A DNA stretch of 64,000 bases from Microbacterium sp. STN6 (GTDB taxonomy: Bacteria; Actinomycetota; Actinomycetes; Actinomycetales; Microbacteriaceae). The stretch spans positions 682,001-746,000 of the forward strand of contig NZ_JAPMIT010000001.1 of assembly GCF_026410545.1 (NCBI RefSeq). Direction: 5' to 3'. The translations under genes and the position numbers were made by a program. The stretch's first letter is position 1. Every line of letters begins with the position of its first letter. The notes below the pieces were generated by a model. The model saw only the letters and a list, made by a program, of their open reading frames with translations. It was not told the origin of the DNA and made no database searches. Positions 26,771 to 35,785 of this stretch are shown in pieces.

Positions 26771-27424
26771 ATGACCACTCTTACCCCGCAGGAGACAAGT
26801 GACCGCCTCGAGTCGACGGTCTTCGTGCACCTTGCCGGCGCCCTGCACGCCACGTACTCGACGAGCGACTTCGCCACGGCAGCCGCCCTCGTTGCCTCGA
26901 TCGCCGTCGAAGCCGACGCCATGAACCACCACCCCGACGTGCGGCTCGGCTACGGCTCGGTCGGGGTCGAGCTCAGCTCGCACGACGAGGGCGGTGTCAC
27001 CGATCGCGACATCGAGCTGGCAGAGAGAATCCAGGGCCTTGCGGATGCCGCCGGCGCGACCACCGAGCACGTGCACCCGTCCGGCTACGAGCTGGGCATC
27101 GACACGGTCGATGCCGAGCGCATCCGCCCGTTCTGGCGTGCCGCAATGGACTACGCGGAGCAGCCAGAAGACAACGGTGAGATCACGCTGGTGGACCCGC
27201 GGGGAGTCGGCCCGGCCATCTGGTTCCAGCACATGGACCCGCCGCGCACCGACCGCAATCGCATCCACCTCGACGTATACGTGCCGAGCGTCGAGGCCGA
27301 AGAGCGTGTGCGCTCGGTGCTCGAGAACGGCGGCACCCTGGTGACCGACGAGCACGCGCCGAGCTGGTGGGTTCTGGCCGACGTGGAGGGCAACGAGCTC
27401 TGCATCTGCACGTCTGAGAGCTGA
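26771..27424 (+). CDS. Pterin dehydratase-like and VOC domain fusion protein
   Basis: This 217-residue protein has two parts. Residues 1-100 resemble pterin-4a-carbinolamine dehydratase: AMNHHPDVRLGYGSVGVEL, then GGVTDRDIELAERI, keeping the paired His-His-Pro motif. Residues about 105-217 are a glyoxalase/VOC domain (IWFQHMDPPRTDRNRIHLDVYVP and WWVLADVEGNELCICTSES). The fusion is known in actinobacteria; its substrate is not established. It may hydrate, isomerise or bind a small ring compound. It starts at an ATG with a GGGGGAGAG site upstream. A tandem repeat separates it from the convergent TetR gene. Confidence 0.82.
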   Translation: MTTLTPQETSDRLESTVFVHLAGALHATYSTSDFATAAALVASIAVEADAMNHHPDVRLGYGSVGVELSSHDEGGVTDRDIELAERIQGLADAAGATTEHVHPSGYELGIDTVDAERIRPFWRAAMDYAEQPEDNGEITLVDPRGVGPAIWFQHMDPPRTDRNRIHLDVYVPSVEAEERVRSVLENGGTLVTDEHAPSWWVLADVEGNELCICTSES

Positions 27425-27425
27425 T

Positions 27426-27532
27426 CCGCTCAGCGTTCGCGCCAGCCGCTCAGCGTTCAGCCGCTCAGCGTTCAGCCGCTCAGCGTGTCAGCCGCTCAGC
27501 GTGTCAGCCGCTCAGCGTGTCAGCCGCTCAGG
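27426..27532 (+). repeat. 15-20 bp tandem repeat, about six copies, at the TetR gene end
   Basis: Units beginning CCGCTCAGCG and ending in TTCAG or TGTCAG repeat with lengths of 20, 15, 15, 16, 16 and 16 bases. The last copy contains the stop codon of the leftward TetR gene (27520-27522), and the first follows the VOC gene stop. This fills the space between two convergent genes. Confidence 0.9.
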
Positions 27533-28164
27533 CCCGCCCACGCCATCTGCTCGAGCACGGGCCGCACGGCCGCGGCGTCGTCTGAACGCGCCCGCAGCCC
27601 CACGCTGTGCGGCGTCGAGTTGATGAGGCCGAACGTCGCCTGCACGCGGAAGCGCAGCTGCTCGGGTGCGAGTTCGGGCCTCAGCTGGGCGAGAACGCCC
27701 ATCCACAGCTCGATGTAGCGGCGTTGCAGGCTGCGAACGGCCCGGCGCTCTGGCACCGCGAGGCTGTCGAGGTCGCGGTCCTGCACGCGAATGACGTCGG
27801 GCTTGCCGAGGGCGAAGGCAACGTGGAAGCGGATCAGCGCGTGCAGCGCCTCGTGCGGATCCGGCGCGCGCTCGACGACGTCGGTTCCGCCCGCGAGCAG
27901 ATCCTCACTCACACCCACGAGCAGCGCGGCGAGCACGGCCTGCTTGCCGGCGAAGTGGCGGTACACCGCAGGCCCGCTCACGCCCGCAGCCATGCCGAGC
28001 TCATCCATCGTGACGCCGTTGAAACCGCGGCGGGCGAAGAGCCCCGCGGCCGCGTCGAGCAGGGTGCGGCGCCTCGTGGCCTTGGCCGCGCCGCGGGGGG
28101 TGAGGGGTTCGGCAAGGTCAGCCGCCGTGCCAGACGACTCCGTTCCGACCGCCTCGTGGCGCAT
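27520..28164 (-). CDS. TetR-family regulator of the leucine/acyl-CoA operon
   Basis: This 214-residue TetR-type protein has its helix-turn-helix at residues about 30-78 (TLLDAAAGLFARRGFNGVT, MAAGVSGPAVYRHFAGKQ). It is divergent from accD1. The gap holds two GTTAA-N6-TTAAC-type sites. That motif is the one I recall for AccR of Streptomyces, and BkaR (Rv2506) plays the same part in mycobacteria. It is probably a repressor of the leucine-degradation operon released by an acyl-CoA or oxoacid. The ATG at 28164 has GAGG 7 bases upstream. The frame is open further upstream, but those residues cross the operator region and are not credible. Confidence 0.88.
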   Translation of the reverse strand: MRHEAVGTESSGTAADLAEPLTPRGAAKATRRRTLLDAAAGLFARRGFNGVTMDELGMAAGVSGPAVYRHFAGKQAVLAALLVGVSEDLLAGGTDVVERAPDPHEALHALIRFHVAFALGKPDVIRVQDRDLDSLAVPERRAVRSLQRRYIELWMGVLAQLRPELAPEQLRFRVQATFGLINSTPHSVGLRARSDDAAAVRPVLEQMAWAGLSG

Positions 28165-28194
28165 CCGCTTGCCTCGCTCGCTCTCGACATTTCG

Positions 28195-28237
28195 GTTAAT
28201 GAATACTAACGTGTGGAGTGAGTTAAGAACCATTAAC
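28195..28237. promoter_or_regulatory. Two AccR-type operators between the TetR gene and accD1
   Basis: Site 2 (28222-28237) is GTTAAGAACCATTAAC, a perfect GTTAA-N6-TTAAC. Site 1 (28195-28210) is GTTAATGAATACTAAC, one base away from it. Their centres are 27 bases apart. The two sites also form the ends of a larger inverted repeat: CGGTTAATG on the left and CATTAACCG on the right. They lie in the 89 bases between the divergent starts and probably repress both directions. Confidence 0.75.
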
Positions 28238-28253
28238 CGAAAGCGGTGATGAC

Positions 28254-29804
28254 GTGACGCAGCGCACCCTGGTCGACGAGCTGCACCGGCGCCTGGCGCA
28301 GGTCGCCCTCGGCGGGCCGGAGCGAAGCAGGCAGCGTCACCTCGAGCGCGGCAAGCTGCTGCCGCGCGAGCGCATCGACCGGCTGCTCGACAACGGCAGC
28401 CCGTTTCTCGAGATCGCACCGCTCGCCGCGTGGGGCATGTACGACGACGCGAGCCCGGCCGCCGGTGTCATCGCGGGCATCGGCCTCGTACACGGCCGGC
28501 ACGTGCTCGTGATCAGCAACGATGCAACCGTCAAGGGTGGCACCTACTACCCGATGACGGTCAAGAAGCACCTGCGGGCGCAGGAGATTGCGCTCGAGAA
28601 CCGGCTGCCGTGCGTGTACCTCGTCGACTCCGGCGGCGCGTTCCTGCCGATGCAGGACGAGGTGTTCCCCGACCGCGAGCACTTCGGCCGCATCTTCTAC
28701 AACCAGGCGCGCATGTCGGCCGCGCGCATCCCGCAGATCGCGGCGGTGCTCGGCTCGTGCACGGCGGGCGGTGCGTACGTACCCGCGATGAGCGACGAGA
28801 CGGTGATCGTGCGCGGGCAGGGCACCATCTTCCTCGGCGGCCCGCCTCTCGTGAAGGCGGCGATCGGCGAGGTCGTGACCGCCGAGGAGCTGGGCGGGGG
28901 AGAGCTGCACGCGCGCGTCTCCGGTGTGACCGACCACCTCGCCGACGACGACGAGCACGCGCTCGAGATCGTGCGGCGGATCGTCTCGACGCTTCCCGAG
29001 CCCGAGCCGCGAGCGTGGGCGATGCGCCCGCCCGCCGACCCCGCCGTGCCCACCGAGACTTTGGCCGACCTCGTGCCGGTCGACGTGCAGCAGCCCTACG
29101 ACGTGCACGAGGTGATCACGCGGCTGGTCGATGCCGGCGAATTCCACGAGTTCAAGGCCGAGTACGGCGCCACGCTCGTCACCGGCTTTGCGCACATCGA
29201 GGGTCATCCCGTCGGTATCGTCGCGAACAACGGCGTGCTCTTCAGCGAGTCTGCGCTGAAGGGCGCGCACTTCATTGAACTGTGCGACCAGCGCGGCATC
29301 CCGCTCGTCTTCCTGCAGAACATCTCGGGCTTCATGGTGGGCACGGATGCGGAGGCCGGCGGCATCGCCAAGCACGGCGCGAAGATGGTGACCGCCGTCG
29401 CCACCTGCCGTGTGCCGAAACTCACCGTCGTCATCGGCGGCTCGTTCGGGGCCGGCAACTACTCGATGTGTGGTCGCGCGTATTCGCCCCGATTCCTGTG
29501 GATGTGGCCGGCCGCGCGTATCTCGGTCATGGGCGGGGCGCAGGCGGCATCCGTTCTCGCCACCGTCACCCGCGACACGCGTCAGGCGCGCGGCGAAGAC
29601 TGGTCGGCCGACGAGGAGGCCGCGTTCCGCGCCCCCATCCTCGAGCAATACGAGCGGCAGGGCGACCCGTACTACTCGAGCGCGCGCCTCTGGGACGACG
29701 GCATCATCGACCCCGCCGACACCCGCACCGTGCTCGCTCTCGCGCTCGACGTGTGCTCACGCGCCCCGCTGCCCGAGCCGGCCTTCGGCCTGTTCAGGAT
29801 GTGA
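28254..29804 (+). CDS. accD1: Acyl-CoA carboxylase beta subunit (methylcrotonyl-CoA carboxylase carboxyltransferase)
   Basis: This 516-residue carboxyltransferase subunit transfers CO2 from biotin to the acyl-CoA. The segments [52 protein letters not shown] and QNISGFMVG are those of the methylcrotonyl-CoA carboxylase branch. Together with the position next to accA1 and fadE this points to 3-methylcrotonyl-CoA as the substrate; the gene symbol follows M. tuberculosis. The GTG start is 44 bases beyond the TetR gene start region, after the two operators. It is followed by accA1 after 5 bases. Confidence 0.9.
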   Translation: MTQRTLVDELHRRLAQVALGGPERSRQRHLERGKLLPRERIDRLLDNGSPFLEIAPLAAWGMYDDASPAAGVIAGIGLVHGRHVLVISNDATVKGGTYYPMTVKKHLRAQEIALENRLPCVYLVDSGGAFLPMQDEVFPDREHFGRIFYNQARMSAARIPQIAAVLGSCTAGGAYVPAMSDETVIVRGQGTIFLGGPPLVKAAIGEVVTAEELGGGELHARVSGVTDHLADDDEHALEIVRRIVSTLPEPEPRAWAMRPPADPAVPTETLADLVPVDVQQPYDVHEVITRLVDAGEFHEFKAEYGATLVTGFAHIEGHPVGIVANNGVLFSESALKGAHFIELCDQRGIPLVFLQNISGFMVGTDAEAGGIAKHGAKMVTAVATCRVPKLTVVIGGSFGAGNYSMCGRAYSPRFLWMWPAARISVMGGAQAASVLATVTRDTRQARGEDWSADEEAAFRAPILEQYERQGDPYYSSARLWDDGIIDPADTRTVLALALDVCSRAPLPEPAFGLFRM

Positions 29805-29809
29805 CGGCC

Positions 29810-31969
29810 ATGTTCGACACCGTGCTCGTCGCCAACCGGGGTGAGATCGCCTGCCGCATCATGCGCACGCTGGCTGCGCTCGGCATCCGCTCGATCGCCG
29901 TCTTCAGCGAGGCGGACCGTGGGGCCAAACACGTGAGGCTAGCGGATGCCGCCGTCTGCATCGGCCCCGCGCCCGCCGCGGCAAGCTACCTCAACGTGGC
30001 CGCCCTCATCGCCGCAGCCCGCGCCACCGGGGCGCAGGCGATCCATCCCGGATACGGATTCCTCTCGGAGAGCGCCGGCCTCGCCGCCGCCTGCGCCGAC
30101 GCCGGAATCGTGTTCGTCGGCCCCGGCGTGCACGCGCTCGAGGTCATGGGCGACAAGATCCGGGCGAAGGAGCAGGCGGAGTCTGCCGGTGTCGCCACCA
30201 TTCCCGGCGAGGCGCGGCCCGGAATGAGCGACGACGCGCTCCAGGCGGCGGCGGAGCGCATCGGCTTCCCCGTGCTCGTCAAACCGTCCGCTGGCGGGGG
30301 CGGCAAAGGCATGCAGGTGGCGAGGAATGCGGCCGAGCTCGGTGAGGCGCTTCCGGCCGCGCGACGCGTGGCCGCATCCGCTTTCGGCGACGACACCCTC
30401 TTTCTCGAGCGCCTCATCGAGAGGCCGAGGCACATCGAGGTGCAGGTGCTCGCCGACACGCACGGCGCGATCGTGCACCTGGCCGAGCGCGAGTGCTCGC
30501 TGCAGCGCCGGCACCAGAAGGTCATTGAGGAGGCACCCTCCCCGGTCATTGACGAGCCCACCCGCGCCCGGCTCGGCGACGCGGCCTGTCGCATCGCCCA
30601 CAGCGTCGACTACGTTGGCGCGGGAACCATCGAGTTCCTCATCTCTGACGAGCGGCCCGACGAGTTCTTCTTCATGGAGATGAACACCAGGCTGCAGGTC
30701 GAGCACCCCGTCACCGAACTCGTCACGGGCATCGACCTGGTCGAGCAGCAATTGCGGGTCGCGGCAGGCGAACCGCTCGCGTTCACGCAGGCCGACGTAC
30801 GACGTGAGGGCCACGCCGTCGAGGCGAGGCTCTACGCCGAGAACCCCGAGCGCGGCTTCCTACCCACCTCGGGCACCGTGCTCGCCCTGCATGAGCCGAG
30901 CGGCGCCGGCGTGCGCGTCGACAGCGGGCTCGCCGTCGGCACCGTCGTCGGATGCGACTACGACCCCATGCTCGCCAAGATCGTCGCGCACGGCGCCGAC
31001 CGGGCCGAGGCCCTCGCCCGGCTCGAGGCGGCGCTCGCGCACACCGTTGTGCTCGGCGTGCCGACGAACGCAGAGTACCTGCGCGCCCTCGTCGCCGACC
31101 CTGACGTGCGCGCGGGCCGTCTCGACACGGGGCTCATCGAGAACCGGCTCGCCGAGATGCGGTTCCGTACGGTCGGCGCCCCCGCGCTCGCCGCCGCCGC
31201 GCTCCTCATGCACGGCGAGGCGCAGAGGAACGCCCGGTCAGCGGCGCAGGCGCGCGCGAGCGGCCTCTGGCAGCAACCGAGCGGATGGCGCCTCGCCGGC
31301 TCGGTGCCCTCCTCGTACGCGCTGGCAACCGGCGCCGACGCGCCCCCCGTCGTGGTGCTTGTCGACTCCGGGAGGACTCCGGCGAGCCGCGCTGGGAGCG
31401 ACGGCGAGAGCGATGCTGGGACCGACGGCGAGAGCGCGGCCGGGAGCGACGGCGAGAGCGCGGCCGGCAGCGGTGCTGCGACGGTCACCATCGACGGTGC
31501 GGCCTACCGAGTACGCCTCGAATCTGACTCCGCCCGCGGCGGTTCTGCACTCCTCGAGCTCGACGGGGTCGTGACCCCGCTGACGCTCGCGCGAGACGGG
31601 GATGACATCTGGGTGGCGGAGGAGGGCTGCACCTGGATGCTGCAGGTGCACAGCCGTGAGCGTCTGCTCGCCGAGCGCCGCGCCGGCATGCAGCGGGGCA
31701 CCGGTGCGGCGGGCGGGGAGATCCGCACGCCCATGCCGGGAACCGTGGTGCAGGTGGCCGCCGCCGACGGCGACGAGGTGGCCGAAGGCGACACGATCGT
31801 GATCGTCGAGGCGATGAAGATGGAGCACAGACTCCGCGCCCCTCAGCCGGGAGTGGTTCACCTTGAGGTCGGCAACGGAGAGAGGGTGCGCGTCGATCAG
31901 GTCGTCGCCCGGGTCGTCGCCGCCGGCGGCGGCGACGCATCCGCTGGTGAGGAAAGAGGAGAGAGATGA
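29810..31969 (+). CDS. accA1: Acyl-CoA carboxylase alpha subunit (biotin carboxylase and carrier)
   Basis: This 719-residue protein has a biotin carboxylase domain (residues 1-450: [60 protein letters not shown]). A middle linker region and a C-terminal biotin carrier domain follow, with biotin on Lys670 in EAMKMEH. It makes carboxybiotin with ATP and bicarbonate for AccD1. A 24-base repeat encodes AGSDGESA-type units in the linker (residues about 528-551). The ATG at 29810 comes 5 bases after the accD1 stop. It overlaps the acyl-CoA dehydrogenase by 4 bases. Confidence 0.92.
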   Translation: MFDTVLVANRGEIACRIMRTLAALGIRSIAVFSEADRGAKHVRLADAAVCIGPAPAAASYLNVAALIAAARATGAQAIHPGYGFLSESAGLAAACADAGIVFVGPGVHALEVMGDKIRAKEQAESAGVATIPGEARPGMSDDALQAAAERIGFPVLVKPSAGGGGKGMQVARNAAELGEALPAARRVAASAFGDDTLFLERLIERPRHIEVQVLADTHGAIVHLAERECSLQRRHQKVIEEAPSPVIDEPTRARLGDAACRIAHSVDYVGAGTIEFLISDERPDEFFFMEMNTRLQVEHPVTELVTGIDLVEQQLRVAAGEPLAFTQADVRREGHAVEARLYAENPERGFLPTSGTVLALHEPSGAGVRVDSGLAVGTVVGCDYDPMLAKIVAHGADRAEALARLEAALAHTVVLGVPTNAEYLRALVADPDVRAGRLDTGLIENRLAEMRFRTVGAPALAAAALLMHGEAQRNARSAAQARASGLWQQPSGWRLAGSVPSSYALATGADAPPVVVLVDSGRTPASRAGSDGESDAGTDGESAAGSDGESAAGSGAATVTIDGAAYRVRLESDSARGGSALLELDGVVTPLTLARDGDDIWVAEEGCTWMLQVHSRERLLAERRAGMQRGTGAAGGEIRTPMPGTVVQVAAADGDEVAEGDTIVIVEAMKMEHRLRAPQPGVVHLEVGNGERVRVDQVVARVVAAGGGDASAGEERGER
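31391..31462 (+). repeat. 24 bp in-frame tandem repeat, three copies, in accA1
   Basis: Units 31391-31414, 31415-31438 and 31439-31462 encode [16 protein letters not shown] and AGSDGESA. They lie in the linker before the biotin carrier domain, where length variation should be tolerated. Confidence 0.92.
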
Positions 31970-33147
31970 CCGAATCGTTCGCAAGGCTGGAGCTGAGTGA
32001 GGAGCAGCGCCGGCTCGCCGAGACGGTGCGCGACTTCGCCGACACGGTCGTGGCACCGGCGGCATACGAGTACGACACGAAGCGCAGCCTTCCGTACGGC
32101 ATCATCGCGCAGATGGGCGAGCTGGGGCTGTTCGGCCTGCCGTTCAGTGAGGAGTACGGCGGCCAGGGCAAGGACTATGTCTCCCTGTGCCTCGCGGTCG
32201 AGCAGCTCGCGCGCGTCGACCAATCGCTCGCGGTCACCCTCGAGGCGGGCGTCGGCCTCGGCATGATGCCCGTGTACCGGCGGGGCACCGAGGAGCAGAA
32301 GCAGCGGTGGCTGCCGGACTTGACGGCAGGGCGCGCGCTGGCGGGCTTCGGGCTGACCGAGGCCGACGCAGGCAGCGACGCGGGCAGCACCCGCACGACG
32401 GCCGAGCTCGTCGACGGCGAGTGGGTCATCAACGGCTCGAAGCAGTTCATCACCAACTCGGGCACCGATATCACGAGCCTCATCACCATCACCGCGGTCA
32501 CGGGCGAATCAACGCGAGCAGACGGCAGCGTGAAGAAGGAGCTGTCGGCCATCCTCGTTCCCGCGGGAACGCCCGGTCTCACGGTCGAGCCGGGCTACGA
32601 CAAGGTGGGCTGGCACACGTCCGACACGCACCCGCTCACGCTCAATGACGTGAGGGTGCCGGAGCAGAACCTGCTGGGCGAGCGCGGGCGCGGCTACGCC
32701 GACTTCCTCACCAGTCTCGACGAGGGCCGGGTGGCGTTCGCCGCGCTCTGCACCGGCGTCGCGCAGGGCTGCCTGGAGGAGGCCGCGCGCTACGCGAAGA
32801 GCCGCACCGTCTTCGGCCGCACCATCGGCTCGAACCAGCACATTGCATTCACGATCGCGCGCATGCAGGCGCGAACACAGGCGGCCAGGCTGGCGTGCTA
32901 CGACGCCGCGTTCAAGCTGGCGGCCGGCCGGCCGTTCAAGCTTGAGGCATCGATCGCGAAGCTCGTGGCGAGCGAGGCCGCCGTCGCGAACGCGCACGAC
33001 GCGTCGCAGATCTTCGGCGGCTACGGGTTCCTCAACGCCAACGTCGTGGGCCGGCACTACCGTGACTCCAAGATTCTCGAGGTGGGGGAGGGCACGACCG
33101 AGGTGCAACTCATGGTCATCGCCCGCTGCCTCGGGTTCGAGGCGTAG
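31966..33147 (+). CDS. Acyl-CoA dehydrogenase (isovaleryl-CoA type by context)
   Basis: This 393-residue FAD-dependent acyl-CoA dehydrogenase has the family signatures [15 protein letters not shown] and QIFGGYGF, then [15 protein letters not shown]. It introduces the 2,3 double bond and passes electrons to ETF. In the equivalent M. tuberculosis cluster the gene is fadE19, and isovaleryl-CoA fits the pathway here. The ATG overlaps the accA1 stop (ATGA). A GAGGAAAGAGGAGAGAG stretch lies just upstream as the ribosome site. MaoC follows after 44 bases. Confidence 0.9.
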   Translation: MTESFARLELSEEQRRLAETVRDFADTVVAPAAYEYDTKRSLPYGIIAQMGELGLFGLPFSEEYGGQGKDYVSLCLAVEQLARVDQSLAVTLEAGVGLGMMPVYRRGTEEQKQRWLPDLTAGRALAGFGLTEADAGSDAGSTRTTAELVDGEWVINGSKQFITNSGTDITSLITITAVTGESTRADGSVKKELSAILVPAGTPGLTVEPGYDKVGWHTSDTHPLTLNDVRVPEQNLLGERGRGYADFLTSLDEGRVAFAALCTGVAQGCLEEAARYAKSRTVFGRTIGSNQHIAFTIARMQARTQAARLACYDAAFKLAAGRPFKLEASIAKLVASEAAVANAHDASQIFGGYGFLNANVVGRHYRDSKILEVGEGTTEVQLMVIARCLGFEA

Positions 33148-33191
33148 GCGGCCCGAGCGCGACGAGGGGCCAGATCGATGGCGAGGAGACG

Positions 33192-33665
33192 ATGAAAGAG
33201 ATCGAGCAGCGAGGCCTGTACTACGAGGAGTTCGAGCTGGAGACGCGCTACCTGCACCGCCCCGGCCGCACGGTCACAGAGGCGGACAACGTGCTCTTCA
33301 CGACCCTCACCATGAACCCGCAGGCGCTGCATCTCGACGCCGCGTTCGCGGCGACGCAGCCGTTCGGTGAGCGTCTCGTGAACTCGCTCTTCACACTCTC
33401 CACCATTGTCGGCGCGTCGGTCGCGCAGCTCACGCAGGGCACCACGGTCGCGAACCTCGGCTTCGGTGAGGTGACGTTCCCGCATCCGCTCTTCCACGGC
33501 GACACCCTCTATTCCGAGACGATTGTGGAGGCCAAGCGTCTCTCGGTGTCGCGGCCGGGTCAGGGCATCGTGACGTTCATGCACATCGGCCGCAATCAGC
33601 GTGACGAGGTCGTGGCGACGGCGCGGCGCTCCGCCCTGGTCTGGTGTCAGGGGCGGCGTCCATGA
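33192..33665 (+). CDS. MaoC-family enoyl-CoA hydratase (methylglutaconyl-CoA hydratase candidate)
   Basis: This 157-residue hot-dog fold hydratase has a catalytic region TMNPQALHLDAAFAA that resembles the (D/N)xNPxHxD motif of R-specific hydratases. GEVTFPHPLFHGDTL is the usual following segment. In the M. tuberculosis cluster its equivalent is Rv2499c. It probably hydrates 3-methylglutaconyl-CoA (and perhaps itaconyl-CoA) to the R-configured hydroxyacyl-CoA cleaved by CitE. GAGGAG precedes the ATG. Its stop overlaps the citE start by 4 bases. Confidence 0.85.
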   Translation: MKEIEQRGLYYEEFELETRYLHRPGRTVTEADNVLFTTLTMNPQALHLDAAFAATQPFGERLVNSLFTLSTIVGASVAQLTQGTTVANLGFGEVTFPHPLFHGDTLYSETIVEAKRLSVSRPGQGIVTFMHIGRNQRDEVVATARRSALVWCQGRRP

Positions 33666-34477
33666 CCGCGTTCGAGCTCGGCCCCGCGCTGCTCTTCTGC
33701 CCCGCCGACCGGCCGGACCGTTACGAGAAGGCTGCGGCCCGGGCCGACGCCGTGATCCTCGATCTCGAGGACGCTGTCACTCCCGACGCCCGCCCTGCCG
33801 CCCGCGAGGCGCTGCGCCGGCATCCGCTCGACGCCTCGCGGACCATCGTTCGCCTCAACGAGCTCGGCACCAACGACAGCAGAGCGGATGCGGCGGCCGC
33901 CTCCGCGGCCGGCTATCGGTACGTCATGGTGCCGAAGGCCGACGATCCGGATGCCGTGGCGGCGCTGGAGTTCGACGTGATCGCCCTGTGCGAGACCGCG
34001 GCGGGAGTGCTCGCGGCCGAGCGGCTCGCGGGCCTGCCGAACGTCGTGGCGCTCATGTGGGGAGCGGAGGATCTGGTGGCCTCGCTCGGCGGCACCTCGA
34101 GCAGGCACCCCGACGGCCGCTACCGCGAGGTCGTTCGGCACGCCCGCTCTGCGGTGCTGCTCGCGGCGGCAGCTGCAGGCAAGGCGGCGATCGACACGGT
34201 GCACCTCGACATCGCTGCACTCGAGGCGCTCGCCGATGAGGCCTCGGATGCGGCGGCGGTCGGCTTCACCGCATCCGCCTGCATCCACCCCGGGCAGGTC
34301 GAGACGATTCGGGCGGCCTATCGACCGAGCGCCGACGAGCTCGCGTTCGCGCGCGATGTTCTGGCGGCCGCCGAGGGCAGGCCGGGCGCGTTCGCCTTCC
34401 GCGGCAGTATGGTCGACGCGCCGCTTCTGCGTCACGCGAGACAGGTGGTTGCCCGCTCGCACAGGCACGTCGAGTAG
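33662..34477 (+). CDS. CitE-like beta-hydroxyacyl-CoA lyase
   Basis: This 271-residue TIM-barrel lyase of the HpcH/HpaI-CitE family has metal- and CoA-binding motifs in VILDLEDAV, the IVRLNELGT strand, ALCETAAGV and MWGAEDLVASLGG. The M. tuberculosis equivalent, Rv2498c, cleaves (R)-HMG-CoA and citramalyl-CoA, so the last step of leucine breakdown (acetyl-CoA plus acetoacetate) fits. It starts at an ATG that overlaps the maoC stop. Its last codons (HVE and stop) lie in the first copy of a palindromic repeat, so the C-terminus may be shortened or altered by the repeat. Confidence 0.88.
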   Translation: MTAFELGPALLFCPADRPDRYEKAAARADAVILDLEDAVTPDARPAAREALRRHPLDASRTIVRLNELGTNDSRADAAAASAAGYRYVMVPKADDPDAVAALEFDVIALCETAAGVLAAERLAGLPNVVALMWGAEDLVASLGGTSSRHPDGRYREVVRHARSAVLLAAAAAGKAAIDTVHLDIAALEALADEASDAAAVGFTASACIHPGQVETIRAAYRPSADELAFARDVLAAAEGRPGAFAFRGSMVDAPLLRHARQVVARSHRHVE

Positions 34478-34573
34478 CGCGAAGCGCGCGTCCCCCACAT
34501 GCCGGTCGAGTAGCGCGAAGAGCGCGTCCCCAACATGCCGGTCGAGTAGCGCGAAGCGCGTATCGAGACCCGT
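34466..34573 (+). repeat. Interspersed palindromic repeat, three copies, starting in the citE stop
   Basis: Three copies begin GTCGAGTAGCGCGAAG and end in CGCGTCCC(C/A)C or CGCGTATCGAGACCC. The TAG of the first copy is the citE stop codon. The palindromic core is GCGCGAAGCGCG. They share ends with the copies at 11.0, 25.9 and 49.35 kb. Confidence 0.9.
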
Positions 34574-34718
34574 CCGCCCCCTCATATCCAAAGATTTGAT
34601 AACAGTTCACTCGTGGCGTCATGGCAACGTCCGAGGCGTGGCATACGCTACGGAATATCGGGGCGATTCGCAGCCCGCTCCGGTACAAGACGGCATGGCG
34701 CGGGGGTGGGAGGCAACA

Positions 34719-35777
34719 ATGGCGCAGAGCCTGCCGCACCGCGTCAAGAACCTGCTCACGGGCGTCACGCCGGCCATCACGAGACCGCCTACGGGCCCCG
34801 TCGAGACACCAGACGACATCGACGGCCGCCTCGATCTCACCGGTCCGCTCTCCATCGTGGCGCGTCGCCGTCTCGGCGAATCCGACCTGACGGTGCACCC
34901 CGTCGCGCTCGGCGCGCGAGAGTTCGGCACGAGCGTCGAAGACGAGGTGGCCAGGCGCATCCTCGACCGCTATGTCGCCCTCGGCGGCAACCTCATCGAC
35001 ACGGCCGACTCCGCCGGTCAGGGCGCCAGCGAGACCGTCATCGGGGCGTGGCTGCGTGAGCGAGGAATGCGCGACACCGTCGTTCTCTCCACCAAGGTAG
35101 GCAGGCATGCGGATGCCTCGGGGCTCGGCCCCGTCAGCATCGTTCGTGCCGTCGAGGCCTCTCTCGCCCGTCTCGGCACCGACCACATCGACCTGCTCTA
35201 CCTCGACGGGGAAGACGCGCAGGTGCCGCTCGACGAGAGCCTGTCGACGGTCGAGTGGCTCATCGAGACCGGCAAGGTGCGCTGGCTCGCCGCCACCGGA
35301 TTCTCGGCTGAGCGGCTGATGGAGGCGCGCATCCTGGCCTCCACGGGCCTGCCGCGGCTCGTCGCCGTGCAGAGCCCGTACAACCTCATGCACCGCACGG
35401 AATTCGAGAGCGGGCTGCGCATCGTGGCGTCGGCCCAGGGTCTTGCGGTCATGCCGCAGGCGGCGCTCGCTCACGGGTACCTCTCGGGGGCATTCCGCTC
35501 GCGCGCCGATCTCGGTCAGGCGTCCCCGGCGTCTGCCGCCGCGGGTCAATACCTCGGCAGGCGGGGGAGCAGAGTGCTGGCAGCGCTCGATCGCGTGGCG
35601 GCCGAGCTCGACACGACCGTGACGAGCGTGGCGCTCGCGTGGCTCCTCGCCAAGCGAGCCGTCGTCTCACCCGTCGTGACGGTGCGAGCCCCGGGGCAGG
35701 TGGATTCGCTGGTACTGGCCGCAAGCATCCGCCTCACACGCTCGCAGATGCGTGAGCTCGATCGCGTCTCAGAGTGA
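34719..35777 (+). CDS. Aldo/keto reductase family oxidoreductase
   Basis: This 352-residue NADPH-dependent reductase has the AKR barrel pattern: NLIDTADSAGQGASE (catalytic Asp region), VVLSTKVG (catalytic Lys), SLARLGTDHIDLLYLDG and AVQSPYNLMHR. The usual catalytic Tyr, expected as DTA(D)xYG, is replaced here by the DTADSAGQG segment, so activity may be altered. The ATG at 34719 has GGGAGG 6 bases upstream; an ATG at 34695 is possible. It is convergent with a TetR gene. Its substrate is unknown. Confidence 0.85.
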   Translation: MAQSLPHRVKNLLTGVTPAITRPPTGPVETPDDIDGRLDLTGPLSIVARRRLGESDLTVHPVALGAREFGTSVEDEVARRILDRYVALGGNLIDTADSAGQGASETVIGAWLRERGMRDTVVLSTKVGRHADASGLGPVSIVRAVEASLARLGTDHIDLLYLDGEDAQVPLDESLSTVEWLIETGKVRWLAATGFSAERLMEARILASTGLPRLVAVQSPYNLMHRTEFESGLRIVASAQGLAVMPQAALAHGYLSGAFRSRADLGQASPASAAAGQYLGRRGSRVLAALDRVAAELDTTVTSVALAWLLAKRAVVSPVVTVRAPGQVDSLVLAASIRLTRSQMRELDRVSE

Positions 35778-35785
35778 GGGAGGGC

